From Gentiana macrophylla (lineage: Eukaryota > Streptophyta > Magnoliopsida > Gentianales > Gentianaceae): 64,000 nt of DNA. Location: NCBI GenBank assembly GCA_026214975.1, contig CM047808.1, positions 7,243,262 through 7,307,261 of the forward strand, written 5' to 3'. Both the position numbers and the translations under genes were made by a program. Under the pieces are notes generated by a model that worked only from the letters and a program-made list of their open reading frames with translations, was not told where the DNA came from and did not search any database. Below, in pieces: positions 10,594 to 21,004 of the stretch (position 1 is the stretch's first letter; each line of letters begins with the position of its first letter).

Positions 10594-12399
10594 TGATGAG
10601 CATAAGATCTACCCTAACAATACAATTTATAAGAACTCGAAACTGTGGGTAAACTAACTCTCTAACCGGCAGTGTACCGGGTCGATTGCTAGCATAGCTA
10701 CAGGAGTACGAGGTCGAACCCAAAGGAATATGGTTGTGAATACCAAAGCAACCTTCAAACTTAGTCTAGGAAAATCGATGGTTGAAAAGGTTAATTACTA
10801 CAACAACTACTAAAGCGATTATTAACGAAGTTTAACTAACGGAGAGGGACATAGCCGAACCATGATCCAAATAGCTAATTTCAACCCTAAGGATAGACAA
10901 AACCGGGAGTGTGCATTAAAACAAAGCGAACCCTTGCAAAGCGATCTCACGGGTGCGTGCTCCTAATCTCGGTGCTAAGATCGACCAACTCTCCTTTAAC
11001 ACCCTATGCCATGTTAACTACCATTCCCTTTAGAAGATTCACTAACAAGACATGATATGCACTAGAGCCGCTTAAACGTGAAAACGAGTAACCTCGCATT
11101 GGGCTCGGGCTTAACAACTAAGCCGAGTCTACGCCGCAGTCTTAGAACCCCTTTTCCCACATCTCTCTATCTGAACAACTCTCAAGATTGATGTGTGTGA
11201 TTTTTGACCTAGGTAGCTAATCTAGCCCAAATATGTTATAACAAGTTCTAAGACATGAAACAAGCAAGATTAAACAATAAAAAGCACTACCCACTCCCAA
11301 TTTTCATCACCCAAAGAGTGATTTCACTAAATTTCACATGATTCGACTATGAAAAGGTTTAGCTACTCATTATACTAATCAAAACATATACAAAACAGAA
11401 AATGGAAACCATAATAAGTAAAAGAGAAGAGAAATATACCATAAATTGAGAGAAATTCGAGTTGAGATCCAAAAGTACAATAAAAAGCTTCACACAAAAG
11501 GTGAAATCTTAGGAGAGAAAATGGAAATCTAAGCTAAGAGTGGGTAAAATCTACCTATGTTTTGGTGTTTTTAAGCTAAGGGAAGTGGAAATTAACCATT
11601 ACAATAATCAAAAGAAAATGGGCCAAAGAGTGCCCAAGGTTGTGAAAAAGATAGAGTGAAGTTCGTTGGAGGTTGTATTTATAGATAGGGTGAAAATTTG
11701 CAGAAAACGGCCCCAAACGCACGTTTGAAAGGTCCCAAACGTGCGTTTTGCTTCAGCCAAACGCTGGTTTAAAGTCCCAAACGTGCGTATGAAGAAAGGG
11801 CTTCACGAACAAAGAGTTTGGGGCTGAAACGCGCGTTTGAAATGGTTCCAAACGCGCGTTTGAGATTTGACAGTTTTCTAGCTGCAGTAAAACCATGATA
11901 TCTTCGCGTGTAGAACTCTGAATTGAGTGATTCAAAATGCGTTGGAAAGCTATTTCAATTATCTACAACTTTCATGAAGAGACAAAGACCAGAAAATGCC
12001 TCCATCATAGGTCAAAATGCTGCTGAACAGAACATAGCATGAAGATACCAACTATTTTTCTTCCTTTTCTTCATTTTTCTTCTTCCTTGGCTCGCTCATT
12101 CTTGCACCTTGATCATACTTCTCATCATAGATCTTCGCCTTCCGGGTTCTCGTGACACCTCGACCCTACAATCTCATGAACGAACAAGACACAAAAACGA
12201 TTCCGGAGGGTAAAAGTGCTCGGGAATGGGTTAATATCACTAAAAAGAGGTAGTAAACCATCAAAGCGACGGATTTACTCCCCGTGCTATAAACTCACGA
12301 TATTACCCAAAAACGGTTTAAAAACACCGAGAATGTGCTAAAAGTGGGATAAACGGGGGTGGAAAATGCACCGGAATCATGTAAAGTTGACTCCCATCA
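10594..12399 (+). mobile_element. Solo LTR 'B', 1806 bp, TSD GTTCT
   Basis: The element starts TGATGAGCATAAG and ends AAAGTTGACTCCCATCA, flanked by GTTCT at 10589-10593 and 12400-12404. The motif CTAACCGGCAGTGTACCGGG lies about 70 bp in; a TATA-like 'TGTATTTATAGATAGGG' and a palindromic block follow about 1 kb later. It has the same ends and order of parts as the split solo LTR at 2053-4913. It has no coding sequence and no second LTR, so it is best called a solo LTR. It splits the RNase H of the young Copia. Confidence 0.8.
11710..11870. repeat. Short palindromic repeat block (AAACGCGCGTTT)
   Basis: Five or six copies of AAACGCACGTTT, AAACGTGCGTTT and AAACGCGCGTTT variants occur within 160 bp of solo LTR B, separated by short unrelated spacers such as 'GAAATGGTTCC'. 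The position is equivalent to the CATGCGCACGCATG block at 2066-2226. Confidence 0.85.
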
Positions 12400-12404
12400 G
12401 TTCT

Positions 12405-12640
12405 CTCAGGATGAACCTGATCCTTAGCCAAACATATTGCACTCAAACTGTCACAATATATCTCTGCCTGATCCTGACGTAGCCCCAATCACTGACTAGT
12501 CCCTTCAACTAGACAACCTCCTTGGTTGCTTCAGTAAGAGCCATCTATTTTGCCTCAGTAGTTGATAAAGACACCGTGGCCTGAAGAGTTTCTTTCCAAC
12601 TGACAACTAAATTCCCTAATGTGAAAACATAATTACTTAT
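12405..12640 (-). pseudogene. Young Copia RNase H, proximal part
   Basis: The minus-strand sequence matches the plus-strand RNase H remnant at 845-1000 almost base for base around 'GTGCAATATGTTTGGCTAAG', ending at the solo LTR B target site. Small indels break the frame. Confidence 0.7.
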
Positions 12641-12645
12641 GGATT

Positions 12646-13837
12646 TCATGCTGTCACATCATCTGCATAATCAGCATCACAGTACCCTATGACCAGACCT
12701 TGAGTATCACCTCTGAGACCAACATCATTTGTACCTCTAAGGTACCTAAACATTCTTTTCACATCTTTCCAGTGTTTCTTTCCAGGTTCAGCCATAAACC
12801 TGTTGATAACACTGACTGCCTGAACCAGATTAGGCCTAGTGCACACCATGGAATACATCAGACCGCAAAGTGCACTAGCATAGGGGACTTTCGAGATATA
12901 CTCCTTCTCCTCTTCCGATTGTGAAACATAAACAATTAAATGAACATTAGATGCCATCGGAGTATCTATTGGTTTTGCAGCAGACATGTCAAATCTGGAC
13001 AATATCTTCTGCATATAACACCGATGAGATAAAAACAGGTTCTTCAGAAACCTATCTCTCCAGATCTCCATCCCCAAAATCTTCTTGGCTGCACCCAAAT
13101 CCTTCATTTCAAATTCAGCATTGAGAAGGTTCTTCAGATTCTGAACATCAGACTTCTTTTTTTGCAGCTATCAACATATTATCCAAATACAAGACAATAC
13201 AGATTTGTGATCCATCTCTCAACTGACTGTGCTACACACAACAGTCATATGGACTTCTGTTATAACCCAGCTGGATCATGTAACAGTAAAACCTTTTACA
13301 CCACTGCCTAGGAGCCAGCTTCAGTCCATACAAGGACTTCTTCAACTTGCACACAAAACCCTCTGGCCGATTCATGTGTATCTCCTCATCTACATCACCA
13401 TGTAGAAAAGTTGTCTTCACTAATAACTGCTCCAGGTCTAAGTCCTGATGTGCCTCCATTGCTAGTAACACTCTGATTGAAATATGTCTGACTACTGGTG
13501 AGAATATCTCATCGAAGTTCACCCCTTCTTTCTGACTGAACCCTCTTGTAACCAAATGTGCCTTATACTTGACCCCTTTTACCTCAGATATTCCTTCCTT
13601 CTTCTTGAAGATCCACTTGCAAGTAACAAATCTCCTATCAGGTGGATGTTTAACTAGATCCCAAGTCCAATTCTTCAGTAATGACTTCATTTCATCTCCC
13701 ATGGCAGCAAGCCATTGAGATGACTCAGAACATGTCACTGCTTCCCTGTAAGTAGAAGGTTCAAGATCATCCACTTCTTCTGCAACTTGAAGTGCATATC
13801 CAACCATATCAACAAAACCATACCTCCTGGGAGGCAC
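12646..13837 (-). pseudogene. Young Copia reverse transcriptase
   Basis: Two open segments cover the RVT_2 domain. The upstream one (13837-13232) has 'WLAAMGDEMKSLLKNWTW', 'CKWIFKKKEG', 'VARGFSQ'-type and 'RPEGFVCKLKKSLYGLK' blocks. The downstream one (13107-12646) has 'MKDLGAAKKILGMEI' and 'TRPNLVQAVSVINRFM'. Between them a frameshift falls near the catalytic box, which reads LYLDNMLIA instead of the usual YVDDMLI, so the second catalytic Asp is replaced by Asn. The enzyme is not expected to work. Confidence 0.85.
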
Positions 13838-14174
13838 CCCAACATTGCTTCTTCTAGCTCTGCAGATAGCTATACTCTGCTTGCAGCTATACTCTGGTGA
13901 CCAATATCTGATGTTTAATGCTCAGCTGACTGGCTTGGATTCAGCTATAGTTCAGCAACCAGATCAGATGAGTGTTGACTTGGATCAGCTGAGTGTTGCA
14001 TCTTAGCTGACTCCACCTGAAGCTCCACTTTTTTCTCAGCACTCCCAGATTCAGCACTGGTTTTAGACTCAGCAGCCCTCCCCAATGATGAGCTGAGCAT
14101 ATAATTTTCATCAAAGAACACATCTCTGCTGGGAATAACTATGTTCTCTACTTATGACCAAATACTATAACCCT

Positions 14175-15060
14175 TCACCCCATCACCATACCCCACAAAC
14201 ACTCATTTCTTGGCTCTTGGCTCCAACTTCCCTTCACTAACATGATAGTAAATTGTGCTCCCAAAACCCTTAGAACTGAATAGTCAGCAGGCTTGCCTGA
14301 CCATGTCTCAAAATGTGTCTTGAGATTAATAACTGTGTGAGGACTCTTGTTGATTAAGTAGCATGTTGTGCTCACAACCTCTGCCCAAAATCTCCTTGAT
14401 AAACCAGCAAATGAGAGCATACATCTTGGCCACTCCAGAAGATTTTGATTCATTCTTTCAGCTACATCGTTTGGTTGACTGCATAATGATGATGTCTGGC
14501 AATACCATCATCCTTGCATAATGTATCAAACTCAGACTAGCAGAATTCCAGACCATTATCCAGACCATTATCTGTTCGAAGCCACTTGATCTTCTTTCAT
14601 GTCTGATTCTCAACTAGAGTCTTCCACTGCTTGAAACAATTGAATTCCTCACTCTTGTGTTTCATCATTACCACCCAAGTCATTCTTGAATAGTCATCTA
14701 TGAATGACACAAAGTATCTATGACCACCTAATGATTCCACCTTTGATGGACCTCAGCAATCAGAATGGATATAATCAAGTGATGCCTTTGTACTGTGTAT
14801 GCTTGCTGAGAACTTGCTCCTATGTAGCTTCCCAAACACATAATACTCACAAAAGTCCAGAGTCTTGACCTTATATCCCCCATGAAAACGTGCTGAAGAA
14901 AGGACTTGCATTCCTCTTTCACCTATGTGACCAAGTCTCATGTGCCACAGCTGAGTCTGCTGTGACTGATGAACTGTTAAGCATGCCACAACACCAGAGT
15001 CAGATACAGTAGAGCCTTGTAGTATGTACAAGGTTCCCTTCTTGATTCATTTGAGGACCA
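14175..15060 (-). pseudogene. Young Copia GAG-pre-integrase and integrase
   Basis: The minus strand encodes 'LWHMRLGHIGERGMQVLS' (GAG-pre-integrase zinc-finger region) followed by 'KASLDYIHSDC', the usual start of the integrase core. After frameshifts near 14450-14750 an integrase C-terminal segment resumes with 'RFWAEVVSTTCYLINKSPH'. Several stops and frame changes show that it is degenerate. Confidence 0.8.
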
Positions 15061-15277
15061 AAACTAAATCTTTGTAGACATTCAGCTCTCCACCTCTCCC
15101 TTGAAATTGAACCCCTTTCTATCCAAAAGAATAAGACATACCAAATTCTTAGTTATCTGTGAAACATGTCTAACATCTTTCAGTGTGCAGAATCTACCAT
15201 CCTCTGACATCAGATGAACTGAGCCAATTCTCACTATCGTGCAGACCTTGCTGTTTGCATAGAAATATGGCCACCAT

Positions 15278-15625
15278 CTATCTGCTCATAAGTAGAAAAC
15301 AACTCTTTGTGTGGACAAAGTGCTCAGCAGCCACAGCTGCTGTGCCAGGATTGCTTCTCATGGTTCCTTCTCTTCTTTGGACAAATGGACTTCCAATGTC
15401 CCTGCTCCTTACAGTAATTACAGACATTTGTGGATTTATGACCTTTGGACCTTGCCTTCTTGGACTTCTTTTTCTGTCCATGCCCTTTCCCACTACTGTT
15501 GACTACTAGTCCAGCAGCATGCCTATCTGTCCCTGCTGCCTTGTGTCTCAGCTCCCTAGCATGCAAGACTGACCTTATATCCTCCAATGCCACTGTATCC
15601 TCCAAGACTGACCTTCTGGTGTTGT
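15278..15625 (-). pseudogene. Young Copia gag, zinc-knuckle part
   Basis: The translation has 'LEDTVALEDIRSVLHAREL', then a basic linker and the CCHC knuckle CNYCKEQGHWKSICP (CX2CX4HX4C), typical of Copia gag nucleocapsid. The reading frame enters from the inserted CACTA/tRNA-like sequence at about 15626, so the gag is split there. Confidence 0.8.
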
Positions 15626-16078
15626 AGCTTGTTAATCCGGAGTATCCGGGTTCGAGTCCCACTGGGAATGAAAAATATGTGTGCTTATATGTTGTTTTCG
15701 AAAAAACACTTTTATAGGTGTGATTTAAATTATAATTGATCACGGTTTCTAAGTGTGATTTAAATTATAATTGATCACAGTTTTTAAGTGTGATAACAAC
15801 TAAAATAGATCACAGTTTTTAAATGTGCTGAAATTGTAATAGATCACAGTTTTTAAATGTGATAACAACTGTAATAGATCACAGTTTTTAAGGGTGATAA
15901 CAACTATAATATATCACGGTTTTTAAGTGTGATAACTATTATAATAGATCATAGTTTTTAACTGTGATTGAATTAAAGTACTTTTTGTTACACCTCAATA
16001 TGCCACACTTTGGAAACCGTGACTAATGTGAAAATATCACACTTAAAAACCGTGATCTTTATGCTTTTTTGTAGTAGC
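15626..16078. mobile_element. Insert in gag: CACTA terminus with subterminal repeats
   Basis: The right end, read on the minus strand, begins CTACTACAAAAAAGC, close to the CACTACAAAAAA terminus of plant CACTA elements. Inward lie about nine degenerate units of some 34 bp (TGTGAT…ATCACAGTTTTTAA) at 15710-16050, a usual subterminal array. The left end shows no matching terminus; instead it carries a tRNA-like B box (GGGTTCGAGTCCC at about 15648). It is probably a truncated CACTA element beside, or fused to, a tRNA-related fragment. Confidence 0.6.
15630..15670 (+). other. tRNA-like B-box sequence (SINE fragment?)
   Basis: GGGTTCGAGTCCCACTGGG fits the RNA polymerase III B box (GGTTCGANNCC), and 'TAGCTTGTTAATCCGG' just upstream could be a damaged A-box region. 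The cloverleaf is too short to be a tRNA gene. A remnant tRNA-derived SINE head is the likeliest reading. Confidence 0.35.
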
Positions 16079-16549
16079 GACTACACAAAGTTCTCATATG
16101 ATGCCGGTAATGACACCAACATGATTAAGGATGCATCTTCATCTTCAATTTCGACATCAATATTCCTGAGATTAAGTAATATTGTGTTCAGCTGATCAAG
16201 ATGATCCATCGGCTGACCTCCTTCCTGCATCCTCAAACTAAACAGTCTATGCTTCAGCAGAAACTTGTGGTTAATGACTTTGTCATATACAGGGTTTCAA
16301 GTTTTGACCACAACTTGGCAGTTGTGTCTTCATCGGCAACTTCAGTGATAACATCATCACATATGCACAACATGATGGCTGAATGTGCTTTCTCTTCCTG
16401 GCTGGCATAATCTGCAGAACTGGCATCTCCTTTCCAGATAAAGGAGTCCACAACCTTTGTTGCTTTAACAAGGCCCGCATCTTGATTTTCCATTGACTAA
16501 AACTGAATTTTTCGATTTTTACGTTAATTGCAGACATCTTTCTTGCCAA
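16079..16549 (-). pseudogene. Young Copia gag, N-terminal part
   Basis: The start at 16549 reads MARKMSAINVKIEKFSFSQW, a typical Copia gag opening ('…F.G.NF..WK..M'). After a frameshift near 16490 the block 'LWSKLETLYMTKSLT' follows in another frame, then 'MDHLDQLNTILLNLRNI' and 'SLPASYENFV' after a further shift. All are canonical UBN2-type gag segments. The CACTA insertion comes next. Confidence 0.8.
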
Positions 16550-16637
16550 AGAACTGAGCTTTTATCACCGAATCCTGTCATCTATGAAGGTCTTGGTGAA
16601 GATAAAATTCATTCGAACAGGCGATTCCCAGAAACCT

Positions 16638-16655
16638 CTCACTTTGATATCAGTG
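16638..16655 (-). other. Primer-binding site of the young Copia
   Basis: Directly inside the right LTR, the minus strand reads CACTGATATCAAAGTGAG, resembling the TGGTATCAGAGC sequence complementary to initiator tRNA-Met used by Copia elements, with two or three mismatches. Confidence 0.55.
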
Positions 16656-17141
16656 TGTTATAACTAAGGACCAGGGAATCTAGATGCAAGATAGATAATT
16701 AACATTAACAATCTAACATAAACAACCACAGAAACAAGAAGAACACAAGATTTAACGTGGTTTCCGGTGTTGTACCGACTACTCCACGGACACTAAGATA
16801 TATTTTATCATGCATTGAAATTCAGACGGATTACACAATTTACCATGATCATTATAGTTGGTATTTTTAGGCACAGATCCCTATAACCCTAACCGCCAAT
16901 GATCTCTGTCGGAATTGCCATAAATGCCCCAGATGTGGGTCCCTCTGCTGACCGAACTCAGTTGATCACTGCTCAGATGTAGAACTCAGTTGTATCCAAA
17001 ACCTCAGCAGACTCAACAGTCAGCTGACACAGAAGAAACTCAGCAGACTCCTCCAGCTGACTTTCACAGACTTGAATACATTCCTCAGCTGACGTCTCAG
17101 ATTAGTTCCACCAGATTAGAGATCAAGTCACTTTGCTGACA
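16656..17141 (-). repeat. Young Copia 5' LTR (486 bp)
   Basis: It runs TGTTATAAC … CTGACA on the plus strand and matches the left LTR outside the MITE. It preserves the empty MITE site at about 16662-16680. The target duplication GAGAA follows at 17142. Confidence 0.85.
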
Positions 17142-17305
17142 GAGAAAATAACTTGATTCGTGGCACATGAATCCACAATCCATTCACAAATATTACCTGA
17201 GTTGTCATGGCTCATTGATTTCACATTAGATGTCATGGAAATAACTTGCTGAGAATGATTTCCAATACTTGGAACTTGGATCTGAACATTCCTCAACAAG
17301 TCCAT
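17142..17305 (-). pseudogene. Outer Copia protease fragment
   Basis: The minus-strand translation includes 'CEWIVDSCATNQV', the Copia protease active-site block, usually WIVDSGAT(D/N)H; the Gly after DS is changed to Cys. The following half is displaced to 9204-9438 by the younger Copia. Confidence 0.75.
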
Positions 17306-17391
17306 TATATGAATTATGACATACTAATACCTATTGATCACCTTCGTATCTGACACGGAAATATACCCTTTATGTTGACCATACCGAGGAT

Positions 17392-18255
17392 TGTTGTACA
17401 TGGTTCGATTCGATACAGTTGATGGACGTAATCGAAACCGAACAAAAAATTATGAAAAAAATTGAAACCGAAACGTTTTTAATATGTAACCAAACCAAAC
17501 CAAACAAAATTTTTTGGTTAAGTTTGGTTGGTTAACAAAAAACCATCCCCTCAAAAAAGAAACCAAAATAAACGGTTCAACTTGGTCGGTTAACAAAAAA
17601 AAACCGAAATTAAACTACTAAAAAAAGTAAATTTAATCTAAAAGGTACGGTAAAAGACAATTCAAACAAGACATATAACTCAAACTACCTTACTCCTAAG
17701 CTAATAGGCTTTAATTTACACAAATCTTTCCAAATCAGTAAAGCGGAAAGGGTGAAGTTAAACAATTTGTTCCACAACAAAATAACTTAAAGTTACATAA
17801 TTTTATTCAAAATACATTTTGATCCAAATCACAAAATATGAATTACATGCTCCTGATCCCAAAGCTTAAAATGATCTCTACTCCCAACATTTTGTACTCT
17901 AGTTAGATTTTTTTGGCAAAATGTATTCATTCATACTTGTAATATGTATAGAATATGTAAGTATGATAGATAAAATTCACAAGAAAAATGTATAATAAAT
18001 AATTAAATAAAACAATTTTTTGATTTGGTTAGAATGTGATTAAAACAGTTCAGTTGTATTGGTTCAGATAATGGTTCGGTTATGGTTAATTTTGGTTATG
18101 GTTAATTTATATCACTAACCGTAATCAAACCAAAATGTTCGGTTTCTCCACAATGCGAACCAAAACCAAACCGAATCATGGGTGATCGTTAACTGAACCG
18201 AATACAACAATTCAGTTCAGTTTTGGAATTATCCGTATACGTGTACAACTCTAGT
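17392..18255. repeat. AACCGAA-rich MITE-like repeat
   Basis: An AT-rich segment full of AACCGAAA/GGTTCGGTT motifs in both orientations. The ends 'GTTGTACATGG' (about 17393) and 'CGTGTACAACTC' (about 18240) are inverted relative to each other, suggesting a non-autonomous TIR element. No target duplication was established. Confidence 0.45.
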
Positions 18256-18760
18256 ATTTTGATATAGATAATCTTGAGAAAATTATTAATTGACATCAAT
18301 ATGGTTCGCCATGATAGACCTCTTTCTTCGAAATGTATGGAAGAACCATACTTCTTGTAATACTTATCAATCGCGTCACATTTTTATCCCACAGTAAATA
18401 CATTGTGGCATCTTTCTATTAGTCCTTATGACTCCTCTTCCTATTCCTTGAATATTTCCTCGACCCCAAAGGGTTTATGATGTAGCACATCATAATATTC
18501 ATTAGTATTTTATTTATATTTTAAATTAATGAATAGCCATGTGGCCTTTATTAAGTGTATGCTTACTTAAATGAGTTTATTCACCTATAAATAGTCTAAG
18601 TACTTAAATCGGTAGGTCATTATGTTATCTTGAATTTTTTCTTTTTGAGAATGAATTATTTTTTAGCTTGGATTAACTCGTTTTTATCCATTTATTATAG
18701 ATCTTCTACCTCAGTTTATCCATCAAAACTTGAAATCTAACATTGATATAAGCATCAAAA
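18256..18760. other. Intron DNA upstream of NB-ARC exon
   Basis: AT-rich intron sequence with no recognisable gene or repeat; it includes the inverted string 'GATGTAGCACATCATAATA' at 18479. A strong pyrimidine tract at 18770-18805 precedes the acceptor. Confidence 0.4.
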
Positions 18761-18811
18761 GTGATTGATCTTTCTTTTTTTTCTTTTTCTTTTTTGTCTC
18801 AATTTGAACAG

Positions 18812-19645
18812 GCTCCAGTTGTGGAGGAGGACAATGTGGTTGGCTTTGAGGATGAGGCTAAAGCCGTAATCGAACTGCTCACGGGGGAATCACAACAGTT
18901 AGAAATCATATCAATCATAGGAATGCTTGGGTTGGGGAAGACCACTCTAGCTAAGAAAGTCTTAAATGACCCAACAGTTGATTATGAGTTCTTTCCTATA
19001 GTGTTTGTAAATGTTTCTCGAGACTATGACAAAAGGGAAGTATTCATCAACATTCTAAGTGCTCTTAAATGCACCATCGCTCCAGATATGAAAGATGACG
19101 AAACAGGAAAGAAACTTCGCGAGAAATTGGGTACAAAGAAGTACTTGATAGTCATGGATGATGTGTGGTCCCCAACTGCATGGGATGATCTTAAAGTCGC
19201 TTTTCCTAACAACAATAAGGGAAGCAGGGTTCTGATTACTAGTCGAGACATGCGTGTGGCTTCTCAGGCAAATCCATCAAAGAATCTCTACGAATTACGT
19301 CTCAGGACAAGTGTTGAGAGCCGGGAATTGCTAAGGAGAAAAGTTTTTGGGGAAAATGAATGCCCTGATCAGTTGCAGGGTTATGCATTACAGATTTTAG
19401 AAAAATGCGGTGGACTTCCATTGGCAATTGTAGTTGTTGCAGGTATTCTCTTGAATCAACGGGAAAGGGATGATTGGTGGGAGAAAGTAGCTGAGAGTGT
19501 TGGTGCTAATGTTGCTGTAAATGAGTCAGAGCTCAACGACGTGATAAAACTGAGTTTCCATCACTTGCCTGATCACTTAAAGACATGCTTTCTTTACCTT
19601 GGAGTTTTTGGTGAAAATTTTGAGATTCGGGATGGAAACTACTGA
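18812..19645 (+). pseudogene. NLR-1 exon 2: NB-ARC domain
   Basis: It encodes the nucleotide-binding switch of an intracellular immune receptor. Motifs in order: 'VVGFEDEA' N-terminal box, P-loop IIGMLGLGKTT, RNBS-A 'FFPIVFVNVSRDYDKREVF', kinase-2 YLIVMDDVW, RNBS-B 'GSRVLITSRD', GLPL 'CGGLPLAIVVVAGIL', and RNBS-D 'HLKTCFLYLGVF'. All key NB residues are present, including the P-loop Lys and the kinase-2 Asp pair. A TGA at 19643-19645 ends the frame just before the 'LRLWIAEGF' winged-helix block, which continues in another frame: a 1-nt deletion. The exon start follows a good acceptor and joins exon 1 in phase 0. Confidence 0.85.
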
Positions 19646-20592
19646 GGTTGTGGATTGCTGAAGGTTTCATACAGAAAGACGGGGATATGACCCTGGAGAA
19701 TATAGCAGAGGATTACTTGGAGGATCTGGTGGACAGGAGCTTAGTGATGGTGGGGCAAAGAAGGTCAAATGGGCAGATTAAAACGTGTCGTATTCATGAC
19801 ACATTGAGAGACTTCTGTACAAATGAGGCTTTGAAACAAAATCTTTTCAAAGTGATTAAAATGTCTGATCAATCCACCACCTCTTTAGCTGAGCATCCAT
19901 CTTACCGGCGTATCTGTGTCAATTCGAATGTTTATGACTATGTTACTTCGAAACTGTCTGGTGCCCAGGTTCGTTCATTCCTGACTTTTGCCAAGGAAGA
20001 AATAACCTTGCATCCAAGTCTCGTATCATCCATTCCTGGAGCCTTTGGACGTCTCCGAGTTTTGGATGTCAAATCCCTCAAATTCACCCGTTTCCCCGCT
20101 GAACTAAAGGACTTGGTTATCCTGAAGTACATTGCCATGTCTAGTGACTTCAAGATTATTCCGGTGCAATTCTCCAACCTAATAAACCTGCAAACCATTA
20201 TCATTGATACAACGTCTGGAACCCTTGAGATTAAAGCTGATATTTCGAAGTTGGCCCTCCTAAGGCACTTACTAACGAATGCGTCTGCGTCTTTGGTAAA
20301 AGGTACAGTGCCATCTGTAGTTAATCCGAACCTACAAACACTTTGTACTATCTCTCCTGAAAGTTGCACGGTGGAATTGTTTAAGAGGTATCCCAAATTG
20401 AAGAAATTGGGGATTCGTGGAAAGTTAGCTACAGTTATCCTGGCTGATGGTGAATCTGCTTTGTTCAAGATTCTTCATAAACTGGGATTCCTTGAAAATT
20501 TGAAGCTGATCAATGATGACACTTGTCGGTTACGTGTCCTCCCTCGTGAAACTAATTTCCCAAGAAATCTAAGGAGGTTAACTTTGGAGTGA
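19646..20592 (+). pseudogene. NLR-1 winged helix and LRR, second frame
   Basis: It resumes with 'LWIAEGFIQKDGD', then the MHD-equivalent 'CRIHDTLRDFC' (IHD variant), then leucine-rich repeats such as 'FGRLRVLDVKSLKFTRFPAE' and 'LVILKYIAM'. It ends at a TGA (20590-20592) inside the sequence that normally reads L-T-L-…-W-S-x-I-S-T-L-G-K-L; the LRR continues in another frame, so a second frameshift with a small deletion is present. Apart from these two breaks the reading is clean, so the decay is recent or the breaks are consensus errors. Confidence 0.8.
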
Positions 20593-21004
20593 AATTTCAA
20601 CTCTAGGAAAGTTGCAGAAGCTTGAGGTTCTGAAACTAGAGGGCAATGCATTTGATGGCGTGTTATGGGCTACAGAAGACGGAGGTTTTCTCTGTCTCAA
20701 AGTTTTGCACATAGGACATACACAAAGTTTAGTGTTGTGGAAGGCTGATTCTAGTCATTTCCCAAAGCTTACCTCCCTTTATCTGAGGCATTGTGCTAAT
20801 CTTGAAGCTATTCCGCATGGCTTTGCCCATATACCCTCCCTTCAGACCATTGATTTATATTGTTGCACTAAACCTTCGGTGGCTGCATCTGCCCGGAAAA
20901 TTGAGCGACTCAAGTTGCAGCAGCATGGACAACAAAAGAACAACAAGACTAGCCAGTTTAAGCTTGCTGTGTACCCTCCAGATCAACCATCATTATCTCA
21001 GTGA
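20593..21004 (+). pseudogene. NLR-1 C-terminal LRR, third frame
   Basis: It continues 'WSEISTLGKLQKLEVLKLE', then 'FLCLKVLHIGHTQSLVLW' and 'FPKLTSLYLRHCANLEAIP', the last LRRs of R1-like NLRs. It ends with a polar tail and TGA at 21002-21004. The length and tail fit the normal C-terminus of the family. Confidence 0.8.

Larger units (their letters stand above)
9445..17141 (-). mobile_element. Young Copia retrotransposon (minus strand), TSD GAGAA
   Basis: LTRs at 9445-10266 and 16656-17141 (TGTTATAAC … TGACA on the plus strand) bracket a minus-strand gag-protease-integrase-RT-RNase H polyprotein. The 5-bp duplication GAGAA flanks it (9440-9444 and 17142-17146). A primer-binding-like site lies inside the right LTR and a polypurine tract inside the left. 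It carries later insertions: a MULE MITE in the left LTR, a solo LTR in RNase H and a CACTA end in gag. Several frameshifts make it non-autonomous. It lies in the outer Copia, inside the NLR-1 intron. Confidence 0.85.
7355..17310 (-). mobile_element. Old Copia element (outer), fragmented
   Basis: Minus-strand pieces of one degraded Copia flank the younger Copia. A possible LTR lies at about 7355-7669 (its polypurine tract reads CTTGAGGGAG on the minus strand), RNase H at 7674-8025, GAG-pre-integrase at about 9204-9438 and protease at 17142-17305. The target duplication GAGAA of the younger element joins the last two pieces in the expected order, protease then GAG-pre-integrase. Integrase and most of the reverse transcriptase are missing, replaced by non-coding DNA at 8028-9185. 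The 5' LTR was not found. Confidence 0.6.
7253..18811 (+). other. NLR-1 intron 1 (11.6 kb, phase 0)
   Basis: A donor GTAAGA at 7253 and an acceptor after a long pyrimidine run (…TTTGAACAG, ending 18811) join the CC exon to the NB-ARC exon in frame with no residue split. The intron is filled by an old Copia, a younger nested Copia, a solo LTR, a MULE MITE, a CACTA end and an AACCGAA-rich repeat. All the Copia parts are on the strand opposite to the gene. An intron here is plausible for this NLR class, but its size is due to transposons. Confidence 0.65.

Noticed and set aside
15630..15670. tRNA gene
   Set aside because: Only the B-box half fits; the acceptor and anticodon stems cannot be formed in the available length.
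19938..20468. 176-aa minus-strand ORF inside the NLR-1 LRR
   Set aside because: Shadow of the LRR coding strand; no motif of its own.
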